Shown here: piece by piece, positions 35,012-46,507 of the stretch
How the letters are laid out: every line of letters starts with the position of its first letter
How positions within the stretch are numbered: the first letter of the stretch is position 1
NCBI GenBank assembly: GCA_947685225.1
Contig: CANTUV010000033.1
Location: forward strand, 56,583,001-56,647,000
Length of the DNA: 64,000 nt
Reading direction: 5' to 3'
DNA from: Garcia nutans
Lineage: Eukaryota > Streptophyta > Magnoliopsida > Malpighiales > Euphorbiaceae
Program-made: the position numbers and the translations under genes
Notes under the pieces: generated by a model
The model's input: only the letters and a program-made list of their open reading frames with translations
Told to the model about the DNA's origin: nothing
The model's database searches: none

Positions 35012-35794
35012 AATAAAATAATGATATGAAGTATGATATGTAATATGTATATTGATATAATGATTGTGAGTATTAGTGATGGATTGTGGTTGGTGTTAAT
35101 GATATGTATATATGTATATATAATATATGAGATTAGTAGAGATATATGAAAGGTGTAACTAAAAAGGGAAACCATGATAAGAAACTAATGGTACATGGAA
35201 TTTGATATATCATTATATGTTAGAATTTCTATAATATATGTTTATATTTTATATTTGTACTACTAAGCTCTCGGGCTTAGCGCGGATGTATAATCGCGCA
35301 GGTGACTAGGTGGAAGATATGAAGTCTTTTGTTATGCCACGGGAAGAGTAAGAGTTTGTCGAGACCAACTAGAGGGTGATGCATACATGTATAATTTTTA
35401 ATTATGATGTATTTCTGACAAGAGTGTATTTATATGTATAAATGAAGTTTTGATAAAGATAAGATTCTTATATATAGGTAAGATCATTAAAAATATAATG
35501 ATTTCGTAAAGGCTCTTTAAATTAATGTATTGTGGTTTAAACTCTGTTAAAGGTTTTTAAATTGTAACGAAAAGTGACATCCTTATACTTTATATACTTA
35601 CTGTATGTATACCCGGTATATGTATAGTACTTATATGGGGTATCGGGGTGTTACACCTAAGGCTGGAGTATCTTTTTTGGTGTCTTTTGAGCTTATTTTG
35701 TTGAGGATGAATACAGTCGACCCCAATTTATTTGAGACTAAGGCTACTAAAGCTTAGTTGTTGTTGTTGTTGTTGCATATCCAAGTAAAACTAA

Positions 35795-36904
35795 GCCTCA
35801 AGCCTTCAACTACTCACATGTGGGATCCATCATTTTTTTTTACACAGAGAATATTCTCGGATGAATTATTGATTTTTGGAAAAGATTTATTGTATGCATT
35901 CTCTATTATTATTTTTGTATTGATTTTCTTTTAGCGGAGAATTTATCATATTTTTTAATTAAAAATAACATTTGTCCAATTACTATATGCTCACTTGGTT
36001 CCCAATTACTTTTCATCCTTGGAAATGCCTTTTTCCTTAATATTTTTTAAATTATTATTTTTTAAAAAGATTATGATAAGATAGTAATAAAGATAATTTT
36101 CATTAACCATTTACTAAATTAATTATTCTCAATTACTTACAATAAGGTGTTATAAACGCTCCAGAAGCTATACAATCGCATTATATAATACTCCATTTTA
36201 TAAGTGATATCATGCATGAATGATTATTCAATAAAAATTATTCTTAATAAACTTTCTACCATTCAGGCATGTGAACGCAATAATAAATTAAACAATTTTA
36301 ACTGTTCATAAATAATTGTATTTTTTTTGAAGAAAATTTTACATTAGTAATATATTAAGTATTTGATTTAATATTAATATATCTCATTTTATTTAAATAC
36401 ATTTTTAATCAGAACTTAATTTTTTATTTACAAAAATAAAAAAATTAAAATTCTAATCTATAAATAATAATTATTTGAAATACAGTTAGCTTTTTATTCC
36501 CAAAAACTAAAATAATAATAGTAAAAAAATCTTCTAAACATTCGCTTAATCGAACATTCGTTGCACCATTCTCGGTCATTCATACCGTAAATATAATTAT
36601 TATTCGACTTCTTGGTCGAATTATTGCAGGGTATACATATATATATCACTAACGGTCAAAATCTTGTCAAGATGCGAAACATTAAATTGATAATCACTAC
36701 ACAATAAAGAAATGCACGGGAAAGAAAATGGGTCTCTCCATATAGCCAAAGCTAGCTAGCGTAGCGTCAAGGGCCAATCATCATTGACAGATTAAATAAT
36801 TAATAAATAACGTAATTTCCTCAGTGCTTTTACATTTTTACGGAGACGGAGAGGCAGTTTTTTTTTTTCACATATATGACATTCAGTTTTTTTTTTTAAA
36901 TTAA
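35795..36904. other. AT-rich intergenic region
   Basis: No gene or bounded element recognised. Small A/T homopolymers only. Confidence 0.4.
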
Positions 36905-37650
36905 CTTTTCAACGTTGTTTTTTTATTTTTATTCTATTTTATTTATATTTTTTATTTTAAAAAATTTAATATCATATTTTCAATATATATATATAAATAT
37001 TTTATACACAATATATAAAATATATATTTAATAATACTATATCCATAACATATACATAATATTTTTAATATTTATTTAATTTTATTTTTTTATATTTTTA
37101 TTATTACAACATCCATATAATATTTAATAATTTTTATATAAAATATACATAACTTTGATAATAAATCTATAATCTACAAATAATATTTAAAAAATATCTA
37201 CAATATTTATAAAATATACATAAAATATCTATATAATATTTACATAATGAAGTTGTGTATATTTTTTATTTTTTATTTATATAATATGTAAAATTTATTT
37301 AAAAATAAATTTAATAATTTTTATTAATTTATTTTTATATTTTTATATTTTTATTTTTTTGAATGTTATTTATTTTTTACAATTAAAATTAATTTTTTAT
37401 AAAAAATTATAATTTTTAATTATATGCTGAAAAATAATTTAAAATATTAATTTTTATTATTTTGTTAGAATATTTTTATTTATTATTAAAATTTATAAAA
37501 ATGATGAAAATTAAAGTAAAAAATTAATTATATTGAGATAATAATTATTTTTAAAAAAAAAATTTTAGGAAGGAGCGAGACATTTTAAAATTTTACTCTA
37601 ACTTTTTATAACTTTTATAAGATTTTTGAAATATTTTTTTTGTACAGTTA
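36905..37650. repeat. Dispersed AT-rich repeat, family 2
   Basis: Collinear with 60030-60810, from a ttcaa(c/t)g-gtgtttttt start through acataatatttttaatattt to an end near aaattttactctaactttt. Probably an old transposon; no ORF. Confidence 0.5.
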
Positions 37651-37816
37651 TATAAATGTCCCTCAATTAAAACCATGAAATTCAAGAATTTTATAAAGAC
37701 ACGTTATAATGACATTATCCATCAAAAGAAAAAGTAACAACAGTACAAAATTTTATACCAAAGTAACTGAAAAAAAAAATGAGTATGCTGTCACACAACT
37801 ATTGTATAATTCAGAT

Positions 37817-38001
37817 CAGTGGCGTAGCCAGCAAGTTGTCAGTGCCCGGACTCTGTTATTGCTCTTCACTATTAACGGCAGCCCAGGCTCTTCTACTGCT
37901 TTTCACCATCATGCGTAAAATTGGTTGAATTACAAATAGAAATTTTCCTCAGCCAGGCCTGGGCAGCTGTCCGGATGTGCCCAGGCCTAGCTGCACCCCT
38001 G
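37817..38001. mobile_element. 185-bp hAT-like MITE
   Basis: Terminal inverted repeats cagtggcgtagccag and (inverted right end) caggggtgcagctag, flanked by a perfect 8-bp duplication attcagat (37809-37816 and 38002-38009). The end sequence and 8-bp duplication fit hAT. Its right end lies about 70 bases from the ERF stop codon, so it probably sits in or next to that 3' UTR. Confidence 0.88.
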
Positions 38002-38074
38002 ATTCAGATTGAGTTAATAACTCAAAATTTGAGTATCAAACAAATGATTAAATTTGGGAAGAAAAAAAGAGCGA

Positions 38075-38758
38075 TCACCATGGTGTAGCAGTTTCAGAAA
38101 TGGTGAGAAGTTCTTCTAAATATTCTGCACCTAAATCTTCCAACACCACCATATTTTCCATTCTCATTTCTTTCCTTTTATTTTTCTTGCTTTCTGCTTT
38201 TCTTTTCATTGAATGTCTCTTTTTCAATGCTAGAACTGGCGAATAACCTTCTTTAAATTGGTAATTCATTTTTTGAAGTGATTCACAAACTTTCTCCAAT
38301 GGAAAGTTTAATATAGCCATTGAACCTCTCATGGAAAATGCAGCTTGATCATAAGCTAAAGCTGCAGCCTCAGCTGTATCAAATGTTCCTATCCAAACTC
38401 TATCTCCGTTTCTCGTTGAATCTCTTATTTCCGCCGCATATTTTCCCCATGGACGCCTTCTTACCCCTCTATAAGCAACTTCTTGAATGGGTTTTTCTTT
38501 ATTATAATCATCAATTCTTGAACTTATCTCCTGATCATAGTGATTATTGGTAGAAGAAATTATATCAAAAGAGTTCATTGGGCTTTCATTGAGAACTCCA
38601 TAAAGAAGCATTTCTTCAGAATCATTCTCATTAAAAGGAAGAGATTGGCAATGGAAAGATTCAAAAGAACTAAAAGAAGAAGATGATTCAGGAGAAAACT
38701 GAGCATAGTTAACGTTTTGGCATGAAAACAATGAAGAAGAATCTATTTTTTGAGCCAT
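38075..38758 (-). CDS. AP2/ERF transcription factor, group IX (ERF1/ORA59-like)
   Basis: 227 residues, single exon. One AP2 domain at about 96-153 (YRGVRRRPWGKYAAEIRD, then RVWIGTFDTAEAAALAYDQA and LNFP). It has the Ala and Asp of the WGKYAAEIRD strand that mark the ERF subfamily, which binds the GCC-box. A basic cluster at 179-197 (KKRHSMKRKAESKKNKRKE) is a likely nuclear localisation signal. The acidic C-terminal motif VVLEDLGAEYLEELL (204-218) is the CMIX-1 type found in ERF1, ORA59 and ERF15. Members of that group activate jasmonate/ethylene defence genes, so this one probably does too (inference). The N-terminus is Ser-rich and acidic. Upstream DNA carries GCC-, W- and G-boxes (next entry). 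Intact. Confidence 0.93.
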   Translation of the reverse strand: MAQKIDSSSLFSCQNVNYAQFSPESSSSFSSFESFHCQSLPFNENDSEEMLLYGVLNESPMNSFDIISSTNNHYDQEISSRIDDYNKEKPIQEVAYRGVRRRPWGKYAAEIRDSTRNGDRVWIGTFDTAEAAALAYDQAAFSMRGSMAILNFPLEKVCESLQKMNYQFKEGYSPVLALKKRHSMKRKAESKKNKRKEMRMENMVVLEDLGAEYLEELLTISETATPW

Positions 38759-38829
38759 ATAATTTTACTGTAAATATGTACAGGTTGTTAGTGAAGTTTG
38801 GTATTTGGTTTTATTTTCGAAGCAAAATG

Positions 38830-39112
38830 GGTATATATAGACATAAGAGAAAGAGGGAACATGAGAATTCAAAAGAAAGGAAATGAATATATGGTCACAA
38901 GGGGAAGTGAAAATAATAGATTATTTATTAGATTATATGAATATGGAAATCGGTGGGCACTTTGGAAAAACAATTTTGGTTGTTAATGGGACCCAATTGA
39001 GGAGTCACTGCACGTGAGTCAAAAAGGTCAACGTGGGGCATGGCGGCTTGGTCAAATGGGGATTAATTGATGACATCAGCTTTGTGATTTCATTTTAATT
39101 AGACGGGCGGCT
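38830..39112 (-). promoter_or_regulatory. ERF promoter: TATA box, two GCC-boxes, two W-boxes, G-box
   Basis: Reading away from the ATG (38758): a TATA box tatatata near 38832, then W-box cores (TTGACC as ggtcaa on +) at 39026-39031 and 39050-39055, a G-box cacgtg at 39011-39016, and two exact GCC-boxes (AGCCGCC as ggcggct on +) at 39042-39048 and 39106-39112. W-boxes bind WRKY factors and GCC-boxes bind ERFs, so defence induction and ERF cross- or self-regulation are plausible. Confidence 0.65.
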
Positions 39113-40019
39113 ACCTCCTCAAAGGAAATGGAGCCCCCAAATCCACTTGACAAATTATTGGTTTTGTAATAATAACCGCTGTTTTGCCTCTGTCACTTGT
39201 TCATAATTCAGATTCAGTGTTATGTTCTGGTCATTTGCAACAAAAATGACCTCACAACATGTATAAAAAGAAATTGCAATTGAGAATTGGCAGTGGGTTA
39301 ATTAATTTCCCGTTTTAAGATTCTTAAATTATATTACCAGTATGAAAAGAATTAAAAATGAGAGTTTTTTTTATTACCATCTCTTAGATTAATTGGTAAA
39401 TAAATACTCTAGCTTAGTTAAATGTTTTTAATTTGAGTTTTTGAATTTATAGTTATGTTAAAATTCGGTAAAAAAAATTTTACTACTCTCCTCTAAAAAG
39501 ATAATTTACACCAAAAAGAGACTTTTTATTTTCATAATTTAATAGCAAATTTCTCTTTAATTCATTAAAGTGAATTATAGAGATAAAGTTATAGAGAACT
39601 TTTTCCCTATTGACTCCTCACTAATTTAGGTATTATTTAATTTTTTCTAGAATTCAATTAATTAAAACAATTTAATTATATTACTTATTTATATGAATTA
39701 AATATTTTTGTAATTAATTAATGACTGATGGATCCGAGCTTATACATTCATTATATCTTAATTAATCTGACGTATTAATTCTAACTTCTCAAATAATTTA
39801 TAAAATTAAAATAAATAAATCTATGAATTCGTTATATTAATAGAAATATATCTTAATAAATTATTATTAATATTCAACCTTTTCAATACTCGATACCGTA
39901 TCAGTATACATTTTGAATTCTAAAGATGAGACCTAAAATCAACCCAAATTTGAATTTGTTAGAAATATAAGACCAAGCCTAGCCAAAACACATAAAAATC
40001 AACTCGGCTCAGTTTGTTC

Positions 40020-40190
40020 GTAAAAGAGCTTAAATGGTTTTGGTGGTCGATATGCAGTAATTTCATGCAAGCAAGAGCGAATTCAAATCCTTGACTGGCA
40101 AATGTGTTGAATTTCTTGAATTCAAAGACCATATATTTATCTCTTCCTGGTATAAATTATATTATCGATTTCTTCCAATTTCTTCGCTGA
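40020..40190 (+). mobile_element. tRNA-derived SINE-like element
   Basis: An A-box-like gagcttaaatgg (40026-40037) and a B-box-like gaattcaaatcc (40079-40090) are spaced as in a tRNA promoter, followed by a low-complexity tail. Ends not fixed. Confidence 0.4.
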
Positions 40191-40948
40191 GAATAAGTTC
40201 CTATTTGGTTCTTTCTTAAAAAAAAGGGTTCTTATTTGGTATTCAATGCTCAATTGTGTCCTGACTCATTTATTGATTGTTGATAATACATAGTCTTCAA
40301 ATGCGGCATTTTTTATATTTTTTTACTCAAAAATGTTGATTATTCAGTAATCAATTTGATAATATATATCATTATTGTGGTTTTTGATTAATTTAATTAG
40401 TATAAAGATATATAGAGGGGATAGTTTTAAGAAGGTTCTATTGATTGTATTCCAGTTTGAGTTACTGTTTTGGTAAGGTTGTAAGAATTTTGGTACAGAA
40501 AAGCCAGAAATTCTCTAATAAATTTAATAAAAAACTATAGACATATAAGAGTAATTTATCCTTTAAATAAAAAAGGCCATTTGCCCAATTGCCTATATTT
40601 ATTTATCTCTTCTGGAGAAGTGCATGAACCAATAAATTTTTTTTTCTTTTTCATCCTTTTCATCTACATTCCTTGGCTACTCTAACTATTGCACGTTTAT
40701 TTGTTATTTATGAAAAGAGAGGGAAAAAAATTATTGGTTTTAGAGTTTAGACATAGGAGTATTATTAATCTATTTATTCCTTTTTGTTTTTTAATTGCAA
40801 AACAAAGATGGGTTTTGGGCATGGTCAAAAATTAGGGATTTTTCTACTAGTTGTTTTTGTTTTTATTAATTAAATATGATTAAAAAAATTATGAGCTAGA
40901 TTCATTCCCCTTGAACGTAAGCACACTGACAATGCACACGTTTGCACA

Positions 40949-40950
<2 letters not shown>

Positions 40951-40986
<36 letters not shown>
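40951..40986. repeat. (AT)n microsatellite
   Basis: About 17 AT units. Confidence 0.9.
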
Positions 40987-40988
<2 letters not shown>

Positions 40989-41266
40989 CATTCTTTACAA
41001 AAGATGTGTTTTGTGTTATAATATATTAATGTTGTGGCAGTCCATATTATATTTATTAACATATAAAAAATTATATAGGAAAGGGTCAAATTAAAAAAGT
41101 TGGTCTCTAGATGATATACAATATGGTTGGCAATAATTGATTTGATTGTAGAAAGTTGAAATTGAATTTCTGTTAGGGTTCATTGAGTAGAATCTACTTT
41201 GTGTAGTGTAGTAATAATAATATATTGACAAGGATAAGTTTAATTTATTAATTACTATTAGTTATT

Positions 41267-42100
41267 GAATTAATGTTGATATCAGCAATTAAATATGAGC
41301 CATTTAATTATTAATAGTATATTTGTTAAATTATTATTAAAAATATATTTTACAGAGATATATTATAAGAATTGTATTTTACTGAAAAAATATTATATTA
41401 CTGTATTTAGAAAGTACAATAAAATATTAAAAAAATATATTAAAAAAATATTAACTTATTTAATTACAATCCAATTTTGTAAAAAAAATTTAAGTAATAT
41501 CTAAATTATCCTTATAACATCTCTTTCTTATTTTATCATATTTTAAATTAAGAGTATAATTATCTTTTAACATGTAAACCTCTCAATCCACTTTCACGAT
41601 GAAATATTTTCCATATTCTCTTATAAGTAAAGTATTTTATTAACTGATTGGTAAAGTTTAGTGAACCTGATATTTTACTGAATTAATATTGATATCATCA
41701 ATTAAATATGGGCGATTTAATTATTAATAGTATATTTGGTAAATTATTAAAAAAATTAATTATTAAAAATATATTTTACAGAGATATATTATAGAAATTA
41801 TATTTTACTGAAAAATATTATATTACTGTATTTAGAAGATGCACCAAAAAATTAAAAAAATATATTTAAAAAATTAACTTATTTAGTTACAATCCAACTT
41901 TATAGAAAATATTTAAATAATATAAACTACCTTTATAACATTTTTTTCTTATTTTATCATATTTTAAATTAAGAACATGATTTGTCTTTTAATATGTGAA
42001 CCCCTCAATCCACTTTAACGGTGAAATATTTTTCCTACTCTCTTATAAGTAAAATATTTTATTAACTGATTGATAAAGTTTAGTGAACCTGACATTTTAT
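41267..42100. repeat. Tandem duplication, two units of about 415 bp
   Basis: Unit 1 starts gaattaatgttgatatcag and unit 2 (from 41680) gaattaatattgatatcat. Both run through tacagagatatattata and ctcaatccactttaacg-like blocks to taactgattg-taaagtttag. Moderate divergence and small indels. Non-coding. Confidence 0.82.
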
Positions 42101-43039
42101 TTTATATAGATCATTTATAAACAAACATAGTATTTTTAGTCAAATAAAATTATTTGATAAAATTTTATGAGCTTTTTGTATAAACAAAGGCACTATAATT
42201 AATAGTTAAAAGGTTAAATATTCACTGATTAGAATTTTTTAATTTTTAATTTGTCAGCTATGATTTTATATTCTTTATATGCACCAAAATTTGAAAATAT
42301 CATTTCAATTATTATTTAGAGTTTAAAGTAATAAAATATAATAATTCATAGAAATTTCCTATGATGAATTAACATAAGACCAGTTATATAATTATAAATT
42401 TATATTTGATTTTTTCTTCTCCAAACTAGGATTAATTTTCAATTATATATGTCATTGAATTAGGATGTTAACTAGGTCTTACATATGCCTGCCAAGAATT
42501 AGGCTCCATTTTTTCTCCTAAGAATACAATTTTCTGCCCTTTAACAAAAGATTAGCCCTCGTGCAGCTTCATACATGTATAAATTGATTATTAAATAGTA
42601 ATAAAATTTCACCGATAAAATATGAAAATAAATATTTCAAATCAAATGGTATACGTAAGGCACACTTAAATTGCCACACAATGCTGTAATTAATTAATTG
42701 ATAAGTAGTCTAACAAGACATGATTAAAAAAATGAACAAATTAATTTAATTTTTAAGCGTTAATTAATTAATTGTGATACTAACAACACTTTTCTTTTAG
42801 TATTTGTTGATTTATCATAATAGGTATGATTGAGTTCATTTTAATTTTTTGACCCTCGCACCAAAGCTATAAAAATGTTTAACTTTTTGGGCTCAGAACA
42901 GGTGGCATAAAAAATAACAAGGCATTAGTCTTTATCCACCGAAGTATTCTAACTCAGTGGAAAAGTATTTGAGTGCTTTTAAGACAATGGTTGCGTTTTT
43001 ACTCAGATTGTTAGACCATTTTTTACTTTCTCACTCTTT
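42101..43039. other. AT-rich intergenic region
   Basis: No gene or bounded element recognised. Confidence 0.4.
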
Positions 43040-43462
43040 CAGGGGCGGAGCTGGGCAGGGTCGTGTGGGGCCGGACGACCCCCCTCGCTGGCGGCAATGC
43101 ACACATATATAGGGAGAGCTCTGCCCCCCTCCGTCGTTGCCCCTGCTGCTGCCTTGCTCCGCCCCCCTCCCAGTCCCAGTCCCACGCAGTCTTCAGCAGA
43201 GAGGTTGAAGACAACCTCTTTAAATTTTTTTTTCCTTTATTAAGTGAAACGGCGCCGTTTCACTTAGTAGAGTAAAAAAAAAAAATTAAAGTCAGCAGCA
43301 GGTTGCTGCTGGCTTGAGCGCGACGGAGAGAGGCACAGACAGAGAGAGTAGAGGTGAGACGAGTTGCAGAGAGGACCGGCAACGACGAGCAGGCGAGCAG
43401 GCGAGAGAGACAAACTTTTGGTAATTTTGCCCCCCCTCAACAAGTTCCTGGTTCCGCCGCTG
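43040..43462. mobile_element. GC-rich 423-bp hAT-like non-autonomous element
   Basis: Starts caggggcggagctgggca; the right end inverted reads cagcggcggaaccaggaa. It is flanked by the imperfect 8-bp repeat cactct(tt/cc) at 43032-43039 and 43463-43470. Inside, a perfect 20-base palindrome gtgaaacggcgccgtttcac sits near 43244. The GC content stands out sharply from its surroundings. No transposase. Confidence 0.75.
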
Positions 43463-44948
43463 CACTCTCCTACTAATTAGCATTATTATGATCCCTTTTA
43501 AATTATATATTATGCTTTATATATATATATAATTAAAATCTAAATATTATAAATTTTCATTTTGTAAATATTCAAAAACTTTGCTTCTGAAAGTGTTAAT
43601 GTAATGCAGTTCTTTGATTTTCCACTCTTAACTTCATTTTGGCATTAAAATCGTATTAAAAAATAATAATAAAATGAATTATATAAGACATAGTTTAAAA
43701 TCTCGTAAAATAATTTGATTGAATATGTCGATCAATATTGTAATTACAAAAAAAAAGGAATAATTTATAATCTAAATTCACTTTGAATGCAAAAAAAAAA
43801 AAGAGATATGATACTTTTTATTTTTATAAATATTTTTATTTATTTTTAAAAATTATTGTATTATTGTACATACCAATACTTAACATAATTGTAAATATAT
43901 ATATTATTGATGGCGTATTCCAATATTGCTGTTGGATTCGAATTTAACATTTATAAGCTATATCACATTTAAGTTCTTTTTATAAATATTTAAAAAATTA
44001 TTTGAATAAAAAAATGTATTGTTGTTATTTTTATAAAATAAGAATATTAAATTTTTTTTCAAATGTTAACAAACAGTAAGAATATATGCTATAATTATAT
44101 AAATCTAATTTTAGTGTGGCCTGCCATGCGTGAATATGCTATAAGCTACTTAGCTTTTAGGTGTAATGGCATATTTATATAGCGAAGTTAAGTATTTATA
44201 TTATATATATCAATTAAAGTTGGTCAACATTTGAAAATATTAGATGGCATCTTTATAGTAATGATGATTCTGGAATATAAAATAACGAAGGGATGTGATT
44301 GTGCTGTCTCTTTAATATACATACCCTCTTCTATCTTCAAATTTGGTCAATAAAACATATATATATATATATATATGTATATGTATATTGTTAATCAGTT
44401 TATTTAATTTTAGGACTTTCCAGAAGATTTTGAAAGGCTTTGGAACTTCAAAATTCAAGTTCACACCTGCATATAACTTTTGTCAAAAACTTTATATTTT
44501 GGCGGGAGATACATACATATGAAAAATTCACAAATATAAATATATACAATGGAATTCATAAGGAGCTGTATTTATTTGCAAAAATATTTTCTATTTTTCT
44601 ATTTTATTTTTTTTATTTTTCAGGCTTTTATTTTCAACTATTTTTTAAATAAAAATTAAAAAAACTGGAAATTTTATTTACTTAATTTTATTTTCAATTT
44701 CTATTTTCTAATATATAAAAAAATTCATGAACTAAACATTCATATATAATTTTTTTTAAATTTAAAAATGAAATCACAATTAAATAATATTTTAAATAAA
44801 ATAAAAAATCTTAAATTATTATAACATTAATCTAAAAGTATTTTCAAACTTTAGAGCATAATATAAATAAATAATATAATAAATAAAAAATTATCTCAAA
44901 ATGAAAGTAATAAAAATATTAAAAAAATAAAAATAAAAATCTAAAACG

Positions 44949-45010
44949 AATAGCTCAGTTGGTTGAAACATAGTTGAGCAAGTGAAAAACAATAAAAGTT
45001 TAAATTCTAT
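44949..45010 (+). mobile_element. tRNA-like SINE head
   Basis: tagctcagttgg (A box, 44951-44962) and aagtttaaattc (B-box-like, 44997-45008) with about 34 bases between them. It does not fold into a convincing full tRNA, so it is more likely a SINE or tRNA relic than a functional tRNA. Confidence 0.4.
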
Positions 45011-46320
45011 TAAATATAATATTAAAAAGGAGCCTTAACCTGCAAACACCTAAACTATTAAATGGATAGATATTGAAAAACATGTGGCATAACCAAAAAA
45101 AATAAAAATAAAAGAGCAATTTGAATAAACAAATACTGATTTTTTTAGAAATCCGTTTTTTTCATTTATAAAAAAGCTAAAAATAATTTTTTTTAAAACA
45201 CATCTATTAGCTATAATAAATATAGAAAACTATTTTTTGATTTTTCAAATAAAAAAAATTCTTACTAAATAATAAATTTTTAATTTTCATTTTTTTATTC
45301 TTGTTTTAAAAAATATAACTTTTTTTTTTTACAATGAAACAGCCTCTAATTAAGCTTTTATTTCTAATTAAGAATTAAATTATAAAAATACTTAGATCAA
45401 TTAGCTAGTAATAAAGGGAATTCCAATTTCATTTTCTCTTCTCCTTATTGATAACAAATTAACACTCATGTGCTTTTCCATGATAAAACTTAAAATTAGG
45501 AGACTTCTTGATGGCTGGCTTCATTTGAATAATTCATCAAGTTTTGATTCAATGATCTCCAAATTATCTTCAAAATTATTGAATAAAATTTCTATTTAAA
45601 CCTAATGAAAAGATAAAAGTGTCTCAATACATGCATTTATGATTTCTGCCGTCTTTTTAAAGAAGATATAAAATATAAGACAAATAAAAACAGGCTACCT
45701 TTTGAACGATATATGCAATTATTTATATTACGTAGTTTACCAAAATTTGAGATTTTAATTTGTAATTTTCATTCTTTTCCAAAAATAAAATAAAAATAAA
45801 AATAAAAATAATTGTAATTTTCATGTTCACATTCACTTAGCATATGATGGCGAATCAATCTTAGTTTATAATACGTGATAATTACTCTAAAATGTATAAA
45901 TAAAGATTTTTTATTTGGTTGATAATAAAAATAATAGAAGATAAAATGATAACATAAATATATAATAATTGTTACTAGAATTGAATAAAAATTTTAATTT
46001 GGGCTCAAATATAATTTAGCGATTCATTATATTTATTTGTTTGATAATAAATCATTTTCTTTCCAAATGCTTTAAAAATAAATTTTTTAAATTTTAATAT
46101 AAATTAAATAACGATTCCATAAATGTCGATGTTTTGTAAAAAATTTAAATGTAGCTAAAAATATATATATTGTTCTTATAAATTTATGAAATATATAATT
46201 TTTATAAAAATGAAAAATCATTAATCCATACAAGCAAGGGTAGTTATCAGAATTCAATTTTATTTTGTGTCGTTGAAGTAAATATTATGCATAATATCCC
46301 AAAAACTTCAGAATTCAAAA

Positions 46321-46321
46321 G

Positions 46322-46360
<39 letters not shown>

Positions 46361-46361
46361 A
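46321..46361. repeat. (GT)n(AT)n compound microsatellite
   Basis: About ten GT units followed by about ten TA units. Confidence 0.9.
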
Positions 46362-46472
46362 CAGATAGATACATGCATGCTCTGTTTTTTTTTTTAAATA
46401 ACTCAATAGGTTCTTTTTACCAAAAAGGGGAAGAAAAAACAAACTGAATAAGTTCTTAAAAATTAATTTAAA

Positions 46473-46475
<3 letters not shown>

Positions 46476-46505
<30 letters not shown>
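46476..46505. repeat. (TA)n microsatellite
   Basis: About 15 TA units. Confidence 0.9.

Positions 46506-46507
<2 letters not shown>

Larger units (their letters stand above)
32776..35655. mobile_element. Solo LTR (2.88 kb) inserted right after the RTE stop codon
   Basis: Begins tgtaatatccc and ends ggggtgttaca, the TG...CA ends of an LTR with short inverted termini. A 5-bp repeat, cctaa, flanks it (32771-32775 and 35656-35660). Copy 1 shows the uninterrupted sequence across this point. No gag-pol frame, primer-binding site or internal second LTR was found, so a solo LTR from recombination is the simplest reading. A large non-coding element with the same ends is possible. It holds three internal tandem-repeat arrays. 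Confidence 0.78.
29575..35775 (+). mobile_element. Full-length RTE-clade retrotransposon (copy 2), split by an LTR insertion
   Basis: Flanked by a perfect 19-bp target-site duplication, catatccaagtaaaactaa, at 29556-29574 and 35776-35794. It starts ctccgcctgcgag, has one long coding region (29671-32775) and ends in (GTT)n after gggactaag-like 3' UTR sequence (written tttgagactaaggc here). Removing the 2,880-bp insertion and its 5-bp repeat leaves about 3.3 kb, a normal full length for RTE. It shares the last about 2.5 kb with copy 1. Confidence 0.93.
39113..41266. other. AT-rich intergenic region
   Basis: No gene. Contains a SINE-like element near 40020 and an (AT)n microsatellite at 40951-40986. 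Confidence 0.4.

Noticed and set aside
32776..35655. Complete LTR retrotransposon
   Set aside because: No gag-pol frame, no second LTR and no primer-binding site; only one terminal TG...CA pair.
43023..43483. Short ORFs on both strands in the GC-rich element
   Set aside because: GC-rich sequence has few stops by chance; the ends and 8-bp repeat show it is a transposable element.
44949..45010. Functional tRNA gene
   Set aside because: A and B boxes are recognisable but no acceptor stem or clean cloverleaf could be drawn.
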